Origin: Cryptomeria japonica
Lineage: Eukaryota > Streptophyta > Pinopsida > Cupressales > Cupressaceae
Direction: 5' to 3'
Length of the DNA: 60,000 nt
Assembly (NCBI RefSeq): GCF_030272615.1
Contig: NC_081410.1
Location: 128,209,640-128,269,639 of the forward strand
The notes below the pieces were generated by a model. That model worked only from the letters and a program-made list of their open reading frames with translations, was not told the origin of the DNA and made no database searches. Shown here piece after piece: positions 24,610 to 35,293 of this stretch. The translations under genes and the position numbers were made by a program. How positions within the stretch are numbered: position 1 is the stretch's first letter; every line of letters begins with the position of its first letter.

Positions 24610-25241
24610 AAGAGTTCATAATAGAACAAGAACCTCCAATATGAATAGTTCTTGATGAACTAGGAACCCTCGACTAGAATAATGTTTGATGGGCCAAGAA
24701 CCTCTGATAGGAATAGTTATTGATGGACTAGTAACCTTTGATAAGAAGAATTATTAGTAGACTTGGTAGCTCTGAACAAAACAATTCTCAATAGACCAGG
24801 AATCTCTAAAAGGAATAGTTCTTGATGAACCAAGAACCTATGATCAAAATAGTTCCCGATGGACTAGGAACCATTGATTGGAAAAATTCTTGATTGAACA
24901 AGAACCTTCAATCAAAATAATTTGTAATAGATCAAGGAACTTTGATAAAGACAAGAACTATTATTGATAGACCAAGAACCTTCGATGAGAAAATCCAATA
25001 TGAACATTTCTTGATAGAGCAAGAACTATTCTTGATTGACTAGGAACCTTCAATAGGAATAGTTCTAGGTCAACTAAATATATCTAGTAGGAATGGTTCT
25101 TGATAGATCAAGAATCTCTAATAGGAAGAGTTTTTTGTAAACCAAGAACCTTTAATATAAAGAGTTCCTAATAGACAAGGAACCTCAGACAAGAACATTT
25201 CTTATGGACTAGGAATGTTTGGTAGGATATGTTCCTAATTT
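24610..25241. repeat. 35 bp minisatellite, about 17-18 diverged units
   Basis: A degenerate unit of about 35 bp (approximately AATAGTTCTTGATGGACYAR then GAACCTTTGATAAGA) is repeated head to tail. Each unit contains an inverted repeat, best seen at 24,818-24,837: GTTCTTG, six bases, CAAGAAC. The period is not a multiple of 3 and no frame stays open, so it is not a protein repeat. It begins exactly at the right edge of element C. Confidence 0.85.
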
Positions 25242-28200
25242 GTCTTACTATAGTTTTACAAGATGCACATGTGCACACATATACAGGAAAAAGGATGCAT
25301 ATATTAAAATTTCAAAAATTATTTGTTGATAGAAAATCCTTGACTAGATTCTAAGGTTTAATATTTTGTTATATGTAGTAAACCTCAATGTGATGTAATA
25401 AAAAGGGAGAACTTAGAAATTTAATAAGTATAAACAGAATTATAACAAAACATATGCATTCGTATATATAAACTAGTACAAATCTAAAATCATATATTTC
25501 ATGGCTTATACATATCTTATAATTTATTCTTCATGTTTCAATCCCACTTGTAATCTTCCTTATTCTCACATACATCTGATCCATATGATTCCACACCATT
25601 GGACACACTCTTAACTTTTGTGTTTTCCTTCCTTGTATAGCCTTTTAATCCCTTGCCATAATGCATTTCCATCATATCCTTTCATAATAACACTTAATTA
25701 TCTTCTTGTCATAAATTTACCTGTCCTTCTATGATATTTTACACTTTTATCATTTTTTCAAGCATATTAGAGGTACTTTAAAGATATTTAAGGGATATAT
25801 AATAGATATATGGGTCTAGAAATTACCCAAATTACATATGTGGTGCCTCACAACCCTCTATATCTTGCCAACATTATAAACTCACAATATTATTTCAAAA
25901 AGTAACTAACAAATTCGCAACACAACAAATGAAGTTTAATGTATAACTTTCACTTAGATCCACATTTTCTCTTAAAGCATTGCCACAATGTATATAATGG
26001 TGCTATGAAACCCTTTGCCAAACCATTTTTTTATAGCTTCTATGAATGTCCAAATTTAATTATTTCCATGAAACACCTTGCAGAAAAATGAACTTTCAAT
26101 ATTTTACCAACCAAAGGGCGTTTTGACCTGAAAACTTGCCACATTAGACAAAATGAAGTCATGAACATCCTCCTCGTAAAAAGATTTTATATAATTCCTC
26201 ATGGATTTTGAGATTTAATTTTTTTATAAATCATGACAAACTACATCACGACTTTTGTGGTTCTAATTGAATGACAAACTTTTCTTCTTGAACTAATGTA
26301 CTTGCACTAGGTTCATGTAAGGAGTTGACATGAACCAAGTTAAACATAATATTTCAAAGATAGACATGTATGATAACTAATGTGATAAAAAAGTGACAAA
26401 AGAGTTTGACACTTGTCATATCAACATGAAAAGATTAAATTTGGTGGTGTTGAAATGAGACCAATGAGTGGTTATATCTAACACGTCTTCCTAATGGACT
26501 AGAATAAAAATGGAAACTTTATCAAATTTCATTTCTAGAAGATTCCACTTGTACCTCCCTTGTATATTTAGGATTATGCTCATGTATGTGTAATTCCATA
26601 AATTAAGTTAATGACATGTCCTCTAGCAAACACTTGCTAGTATTTGAATTTTCCAATTTAAAACTCCATTGAATTGACTATTTTTTAAATGACCACTTCA
26701 AATGATTTCATGATAAGTGTTCCAAATATATTTTTTTAAAGTGACATGGGCAAAAATATAGTAATCCACATCTATAGGTAGTGAAAGTTAACACTCAAGC
26801 CAACATTTGAAATAGGAATCCACATCTATAGATATTCATCTAATACATAGCCATAAAAATATATATAAATATTTATGAACCATCCAAACCTTCAAAAAGT
26901 ATTGCAAATCTTAGAATTGACTAAAACAAGCACAACATCGATAGAAATATGATGCAATGTAACTCTTGTTTCTATTATATAGAATTGAATTTTTGAAAGG
27001 ATATTTGGAATCTTGTGATATAATTTTTCTTTTTAATTAATATTGGTTTGAGTGATTCATATTTTTTTCTTTGATTCATTTTAACAATGCATGTGTTTCT
27101 TTAATAATAGATCAATTATTCTCATAATCCATGATTAATCATGCATTCAAAAGAAAATAATATAATAAGATAAATTACATGAGCATAGAGTAGAGGATCC
27201 AGTGGTTTGTTCCTATAGTTGTTGTAGTATTTGTTGATTTAATGTCTAACATTTATAATATTATAGAACTAGTAGTTGTGACTTGAAATTGTTAGTGTTG
27301 ATCATGAGTATTGATAATTGAATGAAATGTAGTCTTTAGATATAAAAAGCGACAAATCATATGATGCCACATTGATGCACCAATAAAACATTACTTAGTG
27401 GACAACTATTAGTCTAACTTTTTTAGGAGCCATCTTGGAAACTACAACAAAAACCATGTTGATGTGACATCATATTTGATATTGTGGACCTAAAACCTTA
27501 GTTATAATTAGGGGACTTGTCAAGTAAGCTATTGTAAAAATTGGAAATGATTTGAAATTGGCACGTAGGATTTTGAGAGGTGTGAAGTTACGGTGCTCAA
27601 CTATTGGATCCTCTCCCTTAAGACTTTGATCTATTCAAGAGGAATTAGACTGATATAAGTTTTATTTTGACCAAACTATGGACTAGAATTCTAGAATGCT
27701 CAATCCTTGCTTGTTCACAACTTTCTAGGATCTTTAACAGATTTCATTTCAACACTAAGATAAGTTAGTTATGGGAATAGTTAAGTAATAAGAAGATATT
27801 AAAGCTAACAAAATTATTAACATTTTGAAATTTGTATAGTCACGTATTTTTAAATTTTTGAGTTTATGGTGATTAAGTTTAATTTGTGGGTAGATATTGG
27901 CTTGGGTAAATTTTTATTGCCAAAAACTTGCATTTGATTAATAAATAATTTAATTTTTAAGAATATCTCATAATTATTATTTTTGAACAGTGAATCTCTA
28001 TACAAAACTAGACTTCATGCAAAATTTCTCAATGTTAGAGAATTTGTGAAGCATGTTGGTAAAGATATTTTTTTCAATAAATGTGAATTTGAAAAAACCA
28101 CAAGATATTTATACATTCCAACTTCTTTATAATATTACCTATAAATTTAATTGTCATAAATTGGGGACATTACAATGTAAATGAATCAACATAATTTTTT

Positions 28201-28280
28201 TCAAGATGTAATGTTACTAAAAGGAATCATGGTATGTGGAATTGCTTCCTACATTAATATTCAGAGAAAGTTATCCAAAT
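25242..28280. other. AT-rich region, no gene recognised
   Basis: I see no reading frame, RNA gene, LTR pair or tandem repeat that I can support in this 3 kb. Base composition is strongly AT-rich. It may hold further decayed repeats. Confidence 0.5.
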
Positions 28281-28289
28281 TTTAATTTT

Positions 28290-28800
28290 TTAAAGTAATA
28301 AAAATATATTAACACATTTAAATACAAGATAAACAATAAATATCATAACTTAGGTGTATGTGGGGAAAACCCTTTCGAGAGAAAAACCCAAATTCTAAAC
28401 CAACTCAATGTATTATTGAGTTGCCAAGATTACAATATACTTGTAGAGAAAGCCTTCACAGGAGAATCAATAATCTAAGATCTAAAGGAATTCTTACAAT
28501 TTAACAACATGTATAAAACTATACAATCAGTCATCATTTTCAAACCCTTAATATATAAGAGATACAAAACTTAGAATAATTAAATGGTAATTAAAAATTC
28601 ATGAACTAAAACCACCCAAAAGTGATGCCTAATTTATCCCCTAATTAAAGATGTCTTATTATGTGCCATAATTTATCGTAAGTTATTCAACAAGTGTAAC
28701 TCCCCTTTACAACTCTTTAATGCATCCAACAAATTCTTTTATGTTTTCACTAGAAAATTTCAAAGACTGTAAATTTTGATTTGGTGGATGTAATGAGCTC
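28290..28800 (-). repeat. Probable 3' LTR of copia element F
   Basis: It lies directly downstream (minus strand) of F's RNase H. It contains AAAAGGGGAGC as a likely polypurine tract near 28,798, and a typical plant-copia LTR phrase (TTTTTCTCTCGAAAGGGTTT then TCCCCAC) near 28,360-28,390. No partner LTR was found, so the boundaries are approximate. Confidence 0.4.
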
Positions 28801-28899
28801 CCCTTTTAAAATTCTTTAAAAAAAGTTGAAGTACTTATGCAATGGGCACCCCCATAGATGATGCCAAGCATTTAATAATTTTATTCAAATGACTAAAAC

Positions 28900-29385
28900 C
28901 TAAGCATATAACTTAGGAATTGAGTTTTTCTATTTTATATATGAAAAACACACTTCTTGTAATATTAACAATAAGAGCAAGGTTGAGACACATTTACCAA
29001 CATTTCTGCACTCATTGGACACCTTCCAAGAGAAAAGTGAGTATTAACACCATTTATCTAATTGTTAGGGACCAAGAGGGCCATAAATTTGTAACACCAC
29101 TTGAACTTTTCAATGTGATTCATTTCAATAGTGCATCAACAACATTATTCATAGTGTCAGATCTTCTAATTTCACTCTCCTATCCTCTACCATATCTCAA
29201 ACAAAAAGGTATTTAGATATCAATATGTTTTATCGTCACATGAAAGTTCGGGTTCTTTTCTACACATATGACACTCTAATTATCACAATGAACCATAATT
29301 GCTCCTATCTCTAGCCCGTTATTTGAGTATAATCTCTTAAGCTAGATGAATTCTTTACAAGCATGAGTTATTTCCATGTATTATA
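28900..29385 (-). pseudogene. F RNase H, C-terminal half
   Basis: The minus strand reads YMEITHACKEF, LKRLYSNNGLEIGAIMVHCDN, SVICVEKNPNFHVTIKHIDI, and then a decayed tail; this is copia RNase H. The first codons abut element G at 29,386. Joined to 36,796 with one target copy removed, the text reads ...LSNTKV(stop)YMEITHACKE, in register with the family's LSSTEAEY. The frame has several stops. Confidence 0.75.
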
Positions 29386-30881
29386 TGATAACTCAATTAT
29401 GAACAGTGAGTACCAAACGGGTACTGAGAGGGGGGGCTTGAATCAGTACAGGCACAAAGACTTTTCCTGAACCGGTTTGATTGCAGACTATAAACTACTG
29501 GCAATCCCTAATACCGGTCTGAACCAGATTACTACCGGTTAAACACAATGCAACTGTGAAGGACATGAACTAGTCAATCTTCTTAGCTTTCCATACAACC
29601 TACTCCCTCATTTCCACTTTGTCCTTATGCATAAACATATAATCTATCATCATAGATACAATGATTTACCACTAAACAAGAAATAACAAAACATCACATG
29701 AAAGAGGCATTGCACATGACACACATATTTTTCACATGGAAACCCAACTGGGAAAAACCACAGTGGGGATGAATACCCACAAGTTGTTTTTGAACTCTTT
29801 AGAAGTCCACTCTGTTAGGAGCCAAGTCCAGTTAAAGACTGTTACATCAGGTTCTATTAGGAATTGATCATGTTAGGGATCACCCAATTAAGGGATGGCT
29901 AGAATACCCGGTTAAGGGTTAAACCCTGTTAGAGGTTACCTTGTTAGGGGATTTTATGAACACAATGGCTTTGAGTCACCCTATTAAAGGATTTACAGCA
30001 AGCTGGTTAAAGCTACCTTGTTAAGGGATTTTCCAACTATTGAAGTGATTAGAAATCAACATGTGTTACAATGATCTGGTAATAACACTCAATGCCAATG
30101 CAGACCCGCTTTAGTTCCTTTCTTCTGCATACACACTATGCAGGTATCAACCCTCTTATCTGGTCTGGCAAGAATCATGTATCTTTGCAATTAGATACAC
30201 ACACAACATTTGCCAATAGCTTCAACATGAAACACAACATCGACCTTATAGGAAACAGATAGGTCGGTAACATAAACCCTAAACCCTAAACACTTAGGTT
30301 GAGAAGTTTAGTCGGTTCAACCCTGACCATTGAACACTTTGCATTTGAATACAATGGTCTTGAACAGATCTCAAGACATTCTCCATCATTCGTTCTTCAC
30401 CGCTTCTTGGAGGCGATAACCCATCACGCGTTCTCCACCATTTGTAGAGACTTTGCACATTCCTGAGGTAGATAGGATCAATCTCTTTCATGCAAGATCC
30501 TTCACGTGCACAAGGCTGACATGGCGACACGATCTGACCTCCATTACAATGCTCACTTCAACCAGAAACCCTAAGACTGAGACTACCAACTGGTAGTCAT
30601 GCCATATGAACCCTTAATATAAAATATTCCATATACCGATTCTCATTCCGACATACCGGTTCTGATTCACAACATCATACCAGTTCTCTTGTTCTCTTTG
30701 CGACATACTGGTTCACTTGGACAAGCATACCACTTCACTTTTTCACATATGTCGGTTCACAACATCATACCGGTTCTCTTTGTCAGTTGCTTAACTTCAA
30801 TATACCAGTTCACTCATCATATTGACATCAATGACAATATACAGTATAAACATGCCATCATGCTCTGTACATATGCCAACA
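29386..30881 (-). repeat. 3' LTR of G
   Basis: It starts TGATAACTCAATTATGAACAG and ends ATATGCCAACA on the plus strand, and aligns with 35,294-36,795 with scattered, mostly C/T and G/A differences. It has two full AAACCCT telomere-like units (30,274-30,291), where the partner has three. Confidence 0.92.
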
Positions 30882-30899
30882 ATCTCCCCTTTGGCATTG
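30882..30899 (-). other. Polypurine tract of G
   Basis: On the element strand CAATGCCAAAGGGGAGAT is followed at once by the 3' LTR start TGTTGGCATATG. A second purine run (GAAGGGGGAGAAG) lies 100 bp upstream at about 30,978-30,990. Confidence 0.8.
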
Positions 30900-31125
30900 A
30901 TGGTAATATACAAGGATATCTCTCTTTCTACATCACATCTTCTCCCTATTGTTGCAAATATCTTCCCCGCTTCACATCTTCTCCCCCTTCGACAACAATG
31001 CCAAAGTGGAGGTACAAGTTGCCCTGTTCCACCATGCTGCTCCCCATGAGGAGTAGCATCCTACAACACATCAATCCTGAAATGATATATCAATGGAAGA
31101 CCTGACTGATGTGGAGCATAGACTT

Positions 31126-32986
31126 TTAATTTACCTCTTGAAGGGGTAGCACCCCTAATTCATCACTCAGATAGGTAAAGGTAACCTTCAGTAGAGGCTT
31201 GGTGAATATGTCTGCTAACTGCTCCTTATTGGAAACATGTTCCAATACCACCTCTTTGTTCTGAACCTTTTCCCTCAAGATATGATACTTGAGTTCAAAG
31301 TGCTTGGTTCTAGCATGTAAAACCAGATTCTTGGAAATGTTAATTGCACTTGTATTGTCACATAATATACTTACCGGTTTAGATACAAGAACTTTGAAGC
31401 CACTCAATACATGCTTCATCCAAATAGTCTGGGTGCAGTTCATAAAAGCTGCAACATACTCCGCTTATGTTGTAGACTGAGAGATACAACTCTGCTTTTT
31501 ACTCATCCATGAGACTAGTCTACCACCGAGAAAGAATGCACCACTGGTTGTGTTCTTCCGGTCATCCACATTACCAACCCAATCAGCATCTGTGAACACT
31601 TTCAGATTGAATTCATCATTGTATAGATACCATAATCCATAGTTAATAGTCCCCTTCAGATATCTAAGAATCCACTTGACTGCTACCAAGTGGGATTCTC
31701 TTGGGCTTTGCTGAAACCGAGCGGTAATACCCACTGCATGTGCAATGTCCGGTCTGCTATGCACTACATAATGCAACTTACCAATCATTGATTGGTATTC
31801 CTTCTCATTTACCAATGCTGAGTCATCCTCTTTTGATAGTTTACAACCGGTCACCATTGGTGTACCAACCGATTTACTGTCTTCCATGTCAAAGGTCTTC
31901 AACACCTCTTTGACATACTTGGAATGAGTAATAAAGATTCCATCTTTCATTTGCTGAATCTGCAGTCCAATGAAGAACTTAATCTCCCCTATGAGTGACA
32001 TTTCAAATTCCTTCTTCATCTCATCTGCAAAGTCATGACTCATCCTGTCATCTCCACCAAAGATTATGTCATCAACAAATACTTCACAGATCAGAATCTG
32101 ATCTCCTTCTAATTTCAAGTAGATATTGCTATCTTCACTTGTTCTTTCAAATCCAATCTTCACAAGATGGGAGTGCAAGCATTCATACCATGCTCTAGGT
32201 CCCTGCTTCAGTCCATACAAGGCTTTATGTAGCCTACACATCATGTCAATGTCTTCTGATAGGGCAAACCCATCTGGTTGCTCTATATACACCTCCTCTT
32301 CAAGTATTCCATTTAGAAATTCAGATTTTACATCCATTTGGTATACCTTGAATCCTTTAAAAGCTGCATATGAAAGAAGCATACAAACTCCTTCCAATCT
32401 TGCTACTAGAGCAAAGGTTTCTCCATAGTCTTCTCCTTCTTCTTGGGCATATGTATCCTTTACACACTAGTCTAGCTTTGTTCCTTACCACTGTGCCATC
32501 CTCATTCAGCTTATTTCTGAAGACCCATTTGGTTCCAATGACATTTTCATGCTCCGGTCTGGATACCAAAGACCATGTACCATTCTTCTCTATCTGGTCA
32601 AGTTCCTCTTCCATTGCCTTGATCCAATCTTCACCTTTATGTGCTTCTTTGAATGATTTAGGCTCAAATTCAGAGATCATACATGAGCTTTCTCTCACCT
32701 TTCTCCTTGTAATAATTCTTGCATCTTTGTCTCCTATGATCTGCTTCGGATCATGATTGAGTTTGACATACCTAGGTATGTTCTTAACAGCTTCATCTTG
32801 CTTTTCTTCATCATCCTCATCTTCATCAGCATCAACATCTATCGGTGTAGGAGCACAATTACTGGTACTGGGCTGATTTGCAATCGGTTCCCAGAAAGTT
32901 ACTACCGATTCATCTCCTACCTTGCTTACTGTCAATTCCCTCTGATTTCTCAAAGTTTTCATCAACCCTAACATTGATGCTTTCAA
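31126..32986 (-). pseudogene. G reverse transcriptase and RNase H
   Basis: RT starts in EAHKGEDWIKAMEEELDQIE, then NGTWSLVSRP and GTKWVFRNKLNEDG...[10 protein letters not shown] frameshift at about 32,440 moves to the 310-residue frame with [20 protein letters not shown] (catalytic Asp), [14 protein letters not shown] and the FVDDIIFGG catalytic pair (residues 107-110 of that frame). RNase H has [20 protein letters not shown]; after one stop (about 31,465, in S-T-T-stop-A-E-Y) it continues in frame to the end with LCDNTSAINISKN, ARTKHFELKYHILRE and LADIFTKPL. These polymerise and degrade the template in cDNA synthesis. The length is normal for copia. Confidence 0.9.
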
Positions 32987-34529
32987 CGATTCTCTGAGTC
33001 CTATTATTGAAACATTTGAGAGCTTTACTTTTTGTGGAATATCCTAGGAATATTCCTTCATCACATTTTGCATCGAACTTGCTCTGATGTTCACTCCTCT
33101 TGACATAGCATTTGCTACCAAATACTCTAAAGTAGCTTACCATAGGTGTCTTACCAGTCCAATACTCATAAGGAGTCTTATCCTTTCCTTTCTTGATGAG
33201 TACCCGATTCATTGTGTAGACTGCAGTGCTCACCGCTTCTCTCCAAAAGGTGTGAGCGACCTTTCCTTGGATCAACATGGTTCTAGCCGCTTCAACCACA
33301 GTCCGGTTGTTTCTCTCTACTAGGCCATTCTGTTGTGGAGTCCGAGGGGCAGTTAGTTGCCTCTTGATGCCATTTTCTTCACAATATTTTTTGAATTCAC
33401 CGGAAGTGAATTCCCCTCCTTGATCAGTTCTAAGGCATTTGATTCTTCTACCACTTTCCTTTTCTACTAGTGCTCTGAAAGCTTTGGACTTTCCAAAGGC
33501 TTTAGACTTATCCTTCAAGAATGTGACCCACATCATTCTTGAGCAATCATCTGTAAGAATCATAAAATACCTATCTCCCTGCACACTCCTAGTTTTCATA
33601 GGACCACACAAATCATTATGCACAAGATCAACTAAATTGTCAACAATGAAAGATTTACCTTTAAAGGTTGAGGAAGACATTTTCCCCAGTTGACATTCTC
33701 TGCACAAAGGATTTTTTGGTTTGTTCAACATTGGCAATCCTCTAACTGCCTTGATCTTACTGGCCTTTACTATGTTATCAAAGTTTACATGGCAGAGTCT
33801 CCTATGCCATATCCAGCTATCATCAAACTTAGGCATAAGACATGTACTTATATTTGCATTCAGCTGAAACAAGTTACCTTTGGTCTGCATATCAGTGGCC
33901 ATTAGTTCACCATTCTTTCCTTTGATTTTGCACACTCCATTTTTGAATTCCAGAGTGAGTCCACTGTCATTCAGCTGGGCAACACTCAATAGATTGTGTT
34001 TGAGACCTTCCACCCAATACACATTGTCAGCGCTGCTCTTTCCATTTAGATAGATGGACCCTCTGCCTTTGACCATACATGGTACATCATTACCAAAATG
34101 AACCACACCACCATCATACTCTTCCAGAGATACAAACTTGCTCCGGTCACCAGTCATATGGTGAGAACAACCACTGTCAATAATCCACTCATTGGAATTA
34201 TCAAAGCGGAAGACAAGAGCCTTCTTGTCTAACACATCCTCCTTGACTGCAACAAACACAATATCTTCATTTTCTTCATCTTCAGATTCCTCATCTGTGA
34301 CACCTTCATCAACTGCTACAAAACAATTTCTCCGGTTTCCTCCTTTGAATTTCTTGAACCTTTCCTGTTTGTCCTTGTTTTCACCATTAGGACAATTTAT
34401 AGTGATGTGTCCTATCCAATTACAAGAGAAGCATTTCAAAGGGAGCTTACCTCTGTATTTACCGGTTCCCTTAGGAAGTCTCTTGGCAAGAAGAGCTTGA
34501 AATTCCATCAAGATCTCCTCATCATCCAT
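32910..34529 (-). CDS. G zinc knuckle, protease and integrase
   Basis: The frame is open for 539 codons. A gag zinc knuckle (CFSCNWIGHITINC, residues 33-46) is followed by an acidic stretch, then the aspartic protease active site D118-S-G in WIIDSGCSHHMTG. GAG_pre-integrase follows (WIWHRRLCHVNFDNI), the integrase zinc-binding His/Cys set (HRRLCH, CRECQLGK), then the DDE core: D in VHNDLCGP, D in LRTDQGGEF, E in PQQNGLVERNNRT. The C-terminal GSKCYVKRSEHQSKFD region is as usual in copia. This part cleaves the polyprotein and inserts cDNA. It is in the same frame as gag, separated by one stop, and a frameshift links it to RT. Confidence 0.92.
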   Translation of the reverse strand: MDDEEILMEFQALLAKRLPKGTGKYRGKLPLKCFSCNWIGHITINCPNGENKDKQERFKKFKGGNRRNCFVAVDEGVTDEESEDEENEDIVFVAVKEDVLDKKALVFRFDNSNEWIIDSGCSHHMTGDRSKFVSLEEYDGGVVHFGNDVPCMVKGRGSIYLNGKSSADNVYWVEGLKHNLLSVAQLNDSGLTLEFKNGVCKIKGKNGELMATDMQTKGNLFQLNANISTCLMPKFDDSWIWHRRLCHVNFDNIVKASKIKAVRGLPMLNKPKNPLCRECQLGKMSSSTFKGKSFIVDNLVDLVHNDLCGPMKTRSVQGDRYFMILTDDCSRMMWVTFLKDKSKAFGKSKAFRALVEKESGRRIKCLRTDQGGEFTSGEFKKYCEENGIKRQLTAPRTPQQNGLVERNNRTVVEAARTMLIQGKVAHTFWREAVSTAVYTMNRVLIKKGKDKTPYEYWTGKTPMVSYFRVFGSKCYVKRSEHQSKFDAKCDEGIFLGYSTKSKALKCFNNRTQRIVESINVRVDENFEKSEGIDSKQGRR

Positions 34530-34619
34530 TTCTCTGCTCTGTCTTGGTTCACCACTGGTACTAGCTTCTTTGCCTTTTCTAGATGGAGCAACAGATGCTC
34601 TAAAGGCTGATTCAGTCTT

Positions 34620-35222
34620 CTAAACACTGCCATCAAAACTATTTAGCTCATAGGTTGTCAACTTTGCAATGATGGAGTCTAGGGATACCTTAGTCTTATC
34701 TATTGACCTCAACTCCTGAATAGTAGCAACCCTTATTGCATAGACCAGTAATAAGGATATCAAAACTTTGCTAACAACAGTGGAATCTTCCATTTTACCA
34801 CCTGCACTCTTGATATCTCCAACAACAATTTTGATTCTTATTCCATATTGTTGAATGGTCTCTCCTTCAACCATTCGCATGTCTTCAAACTTTCCTCTAA
34901 GGCTTTCTTCCTTAGCTTGTTTTACATGCTCATCACCACCATATATATTCTCAAGAGTATCCCATACTTCTTTGGGATTTTCTTTATCCTGGACATTGAT
35001 AAACTCAATGTCAGATAAGTTGCTGATTAGGGCTTCCACGACTTGCCCATTCTCCTGGATCTCTCTCTTTTGATCATCGGTGAGAGTACTGGTAGGAATA
35101 GCATAGGCATTTTCAACATAGCTCCAGTGCTGAGTACCCATGCTTCTGATGTATATCTTCATTCTGTCTTTCCATATTTTAAAATTGTCTTTGTTGAACT
35201 TTGGACCTTCCCTCTTCATCAT
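34620..35222 (-). CDS. G gag (UBN2-type copia capsid)
   Basis: It is a 200-residue frame starting MMKREGPKFNKDNFKIWKDR, 60 bp inside the primer site, which supports the start. Copia gag landmarks are F.KDNFKIWKDRMKIYI, VVEALISNLSDIEFINV, KEVWDTLENIYGGDEHVKQA and GETIQQYGIRIK. It ends at a TAG (34,620). The same frame then continues through KTESAFRA.. into the zinc-knuckle/protease ORF, so the stop is probably a lesion of a single Gag-Pol ORF, though a programmed stop is possible. Its product would form the virus-like particle in the cytoplasm. Confidence 0.9.
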   Translation of the reverse strand: MMKREGPKFNKDNFKIWKDRMKIYIRSMGTQHWSYVENAYAIPTSTLTDDQKREIQENGQVVEALISNLSDIEFINVQDKENPKEVWDTLENIYGGDEHVKQAKEESLRGKFEDMRMVEGETIQQYGIRIKIVVGDIKSAGGKMEDSTVVSKVLISLLLVYAIRVATIQELRSIDKTKVSLDSIIAKLTTYELNSFDGSV

Positions 35223-35280
35223 TACAATAGGATCTTTCCCTCAAGCGGTTAAGCTTACAACACAAAGGACTTGGAGGGCA

Positions 35281-35291
35281 CTCTGATACCA
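35281..35291 (-). other. Primer binding site of G
   Basis: The plus strand CTCTGATACCA is TGGTATCAGAG on the element strand, a perfect match to the tRNA-Met-type copia site. It lies two bases inside the 5' LTR. Confidence 0.9.
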
Positions 35292-35293
35292 AT

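Noticed and set aside
24610-25241. CRISPR-like repeat array
   Set aside because: The array is head-to-tail with no unique spacers, in plant-type DNA; it is a minisatellite.
33087-34610. Several 70-100 codon ORFs on the plus strand
   Set aside because: All are opposite the protease/integrase frame of G and have no own signature.
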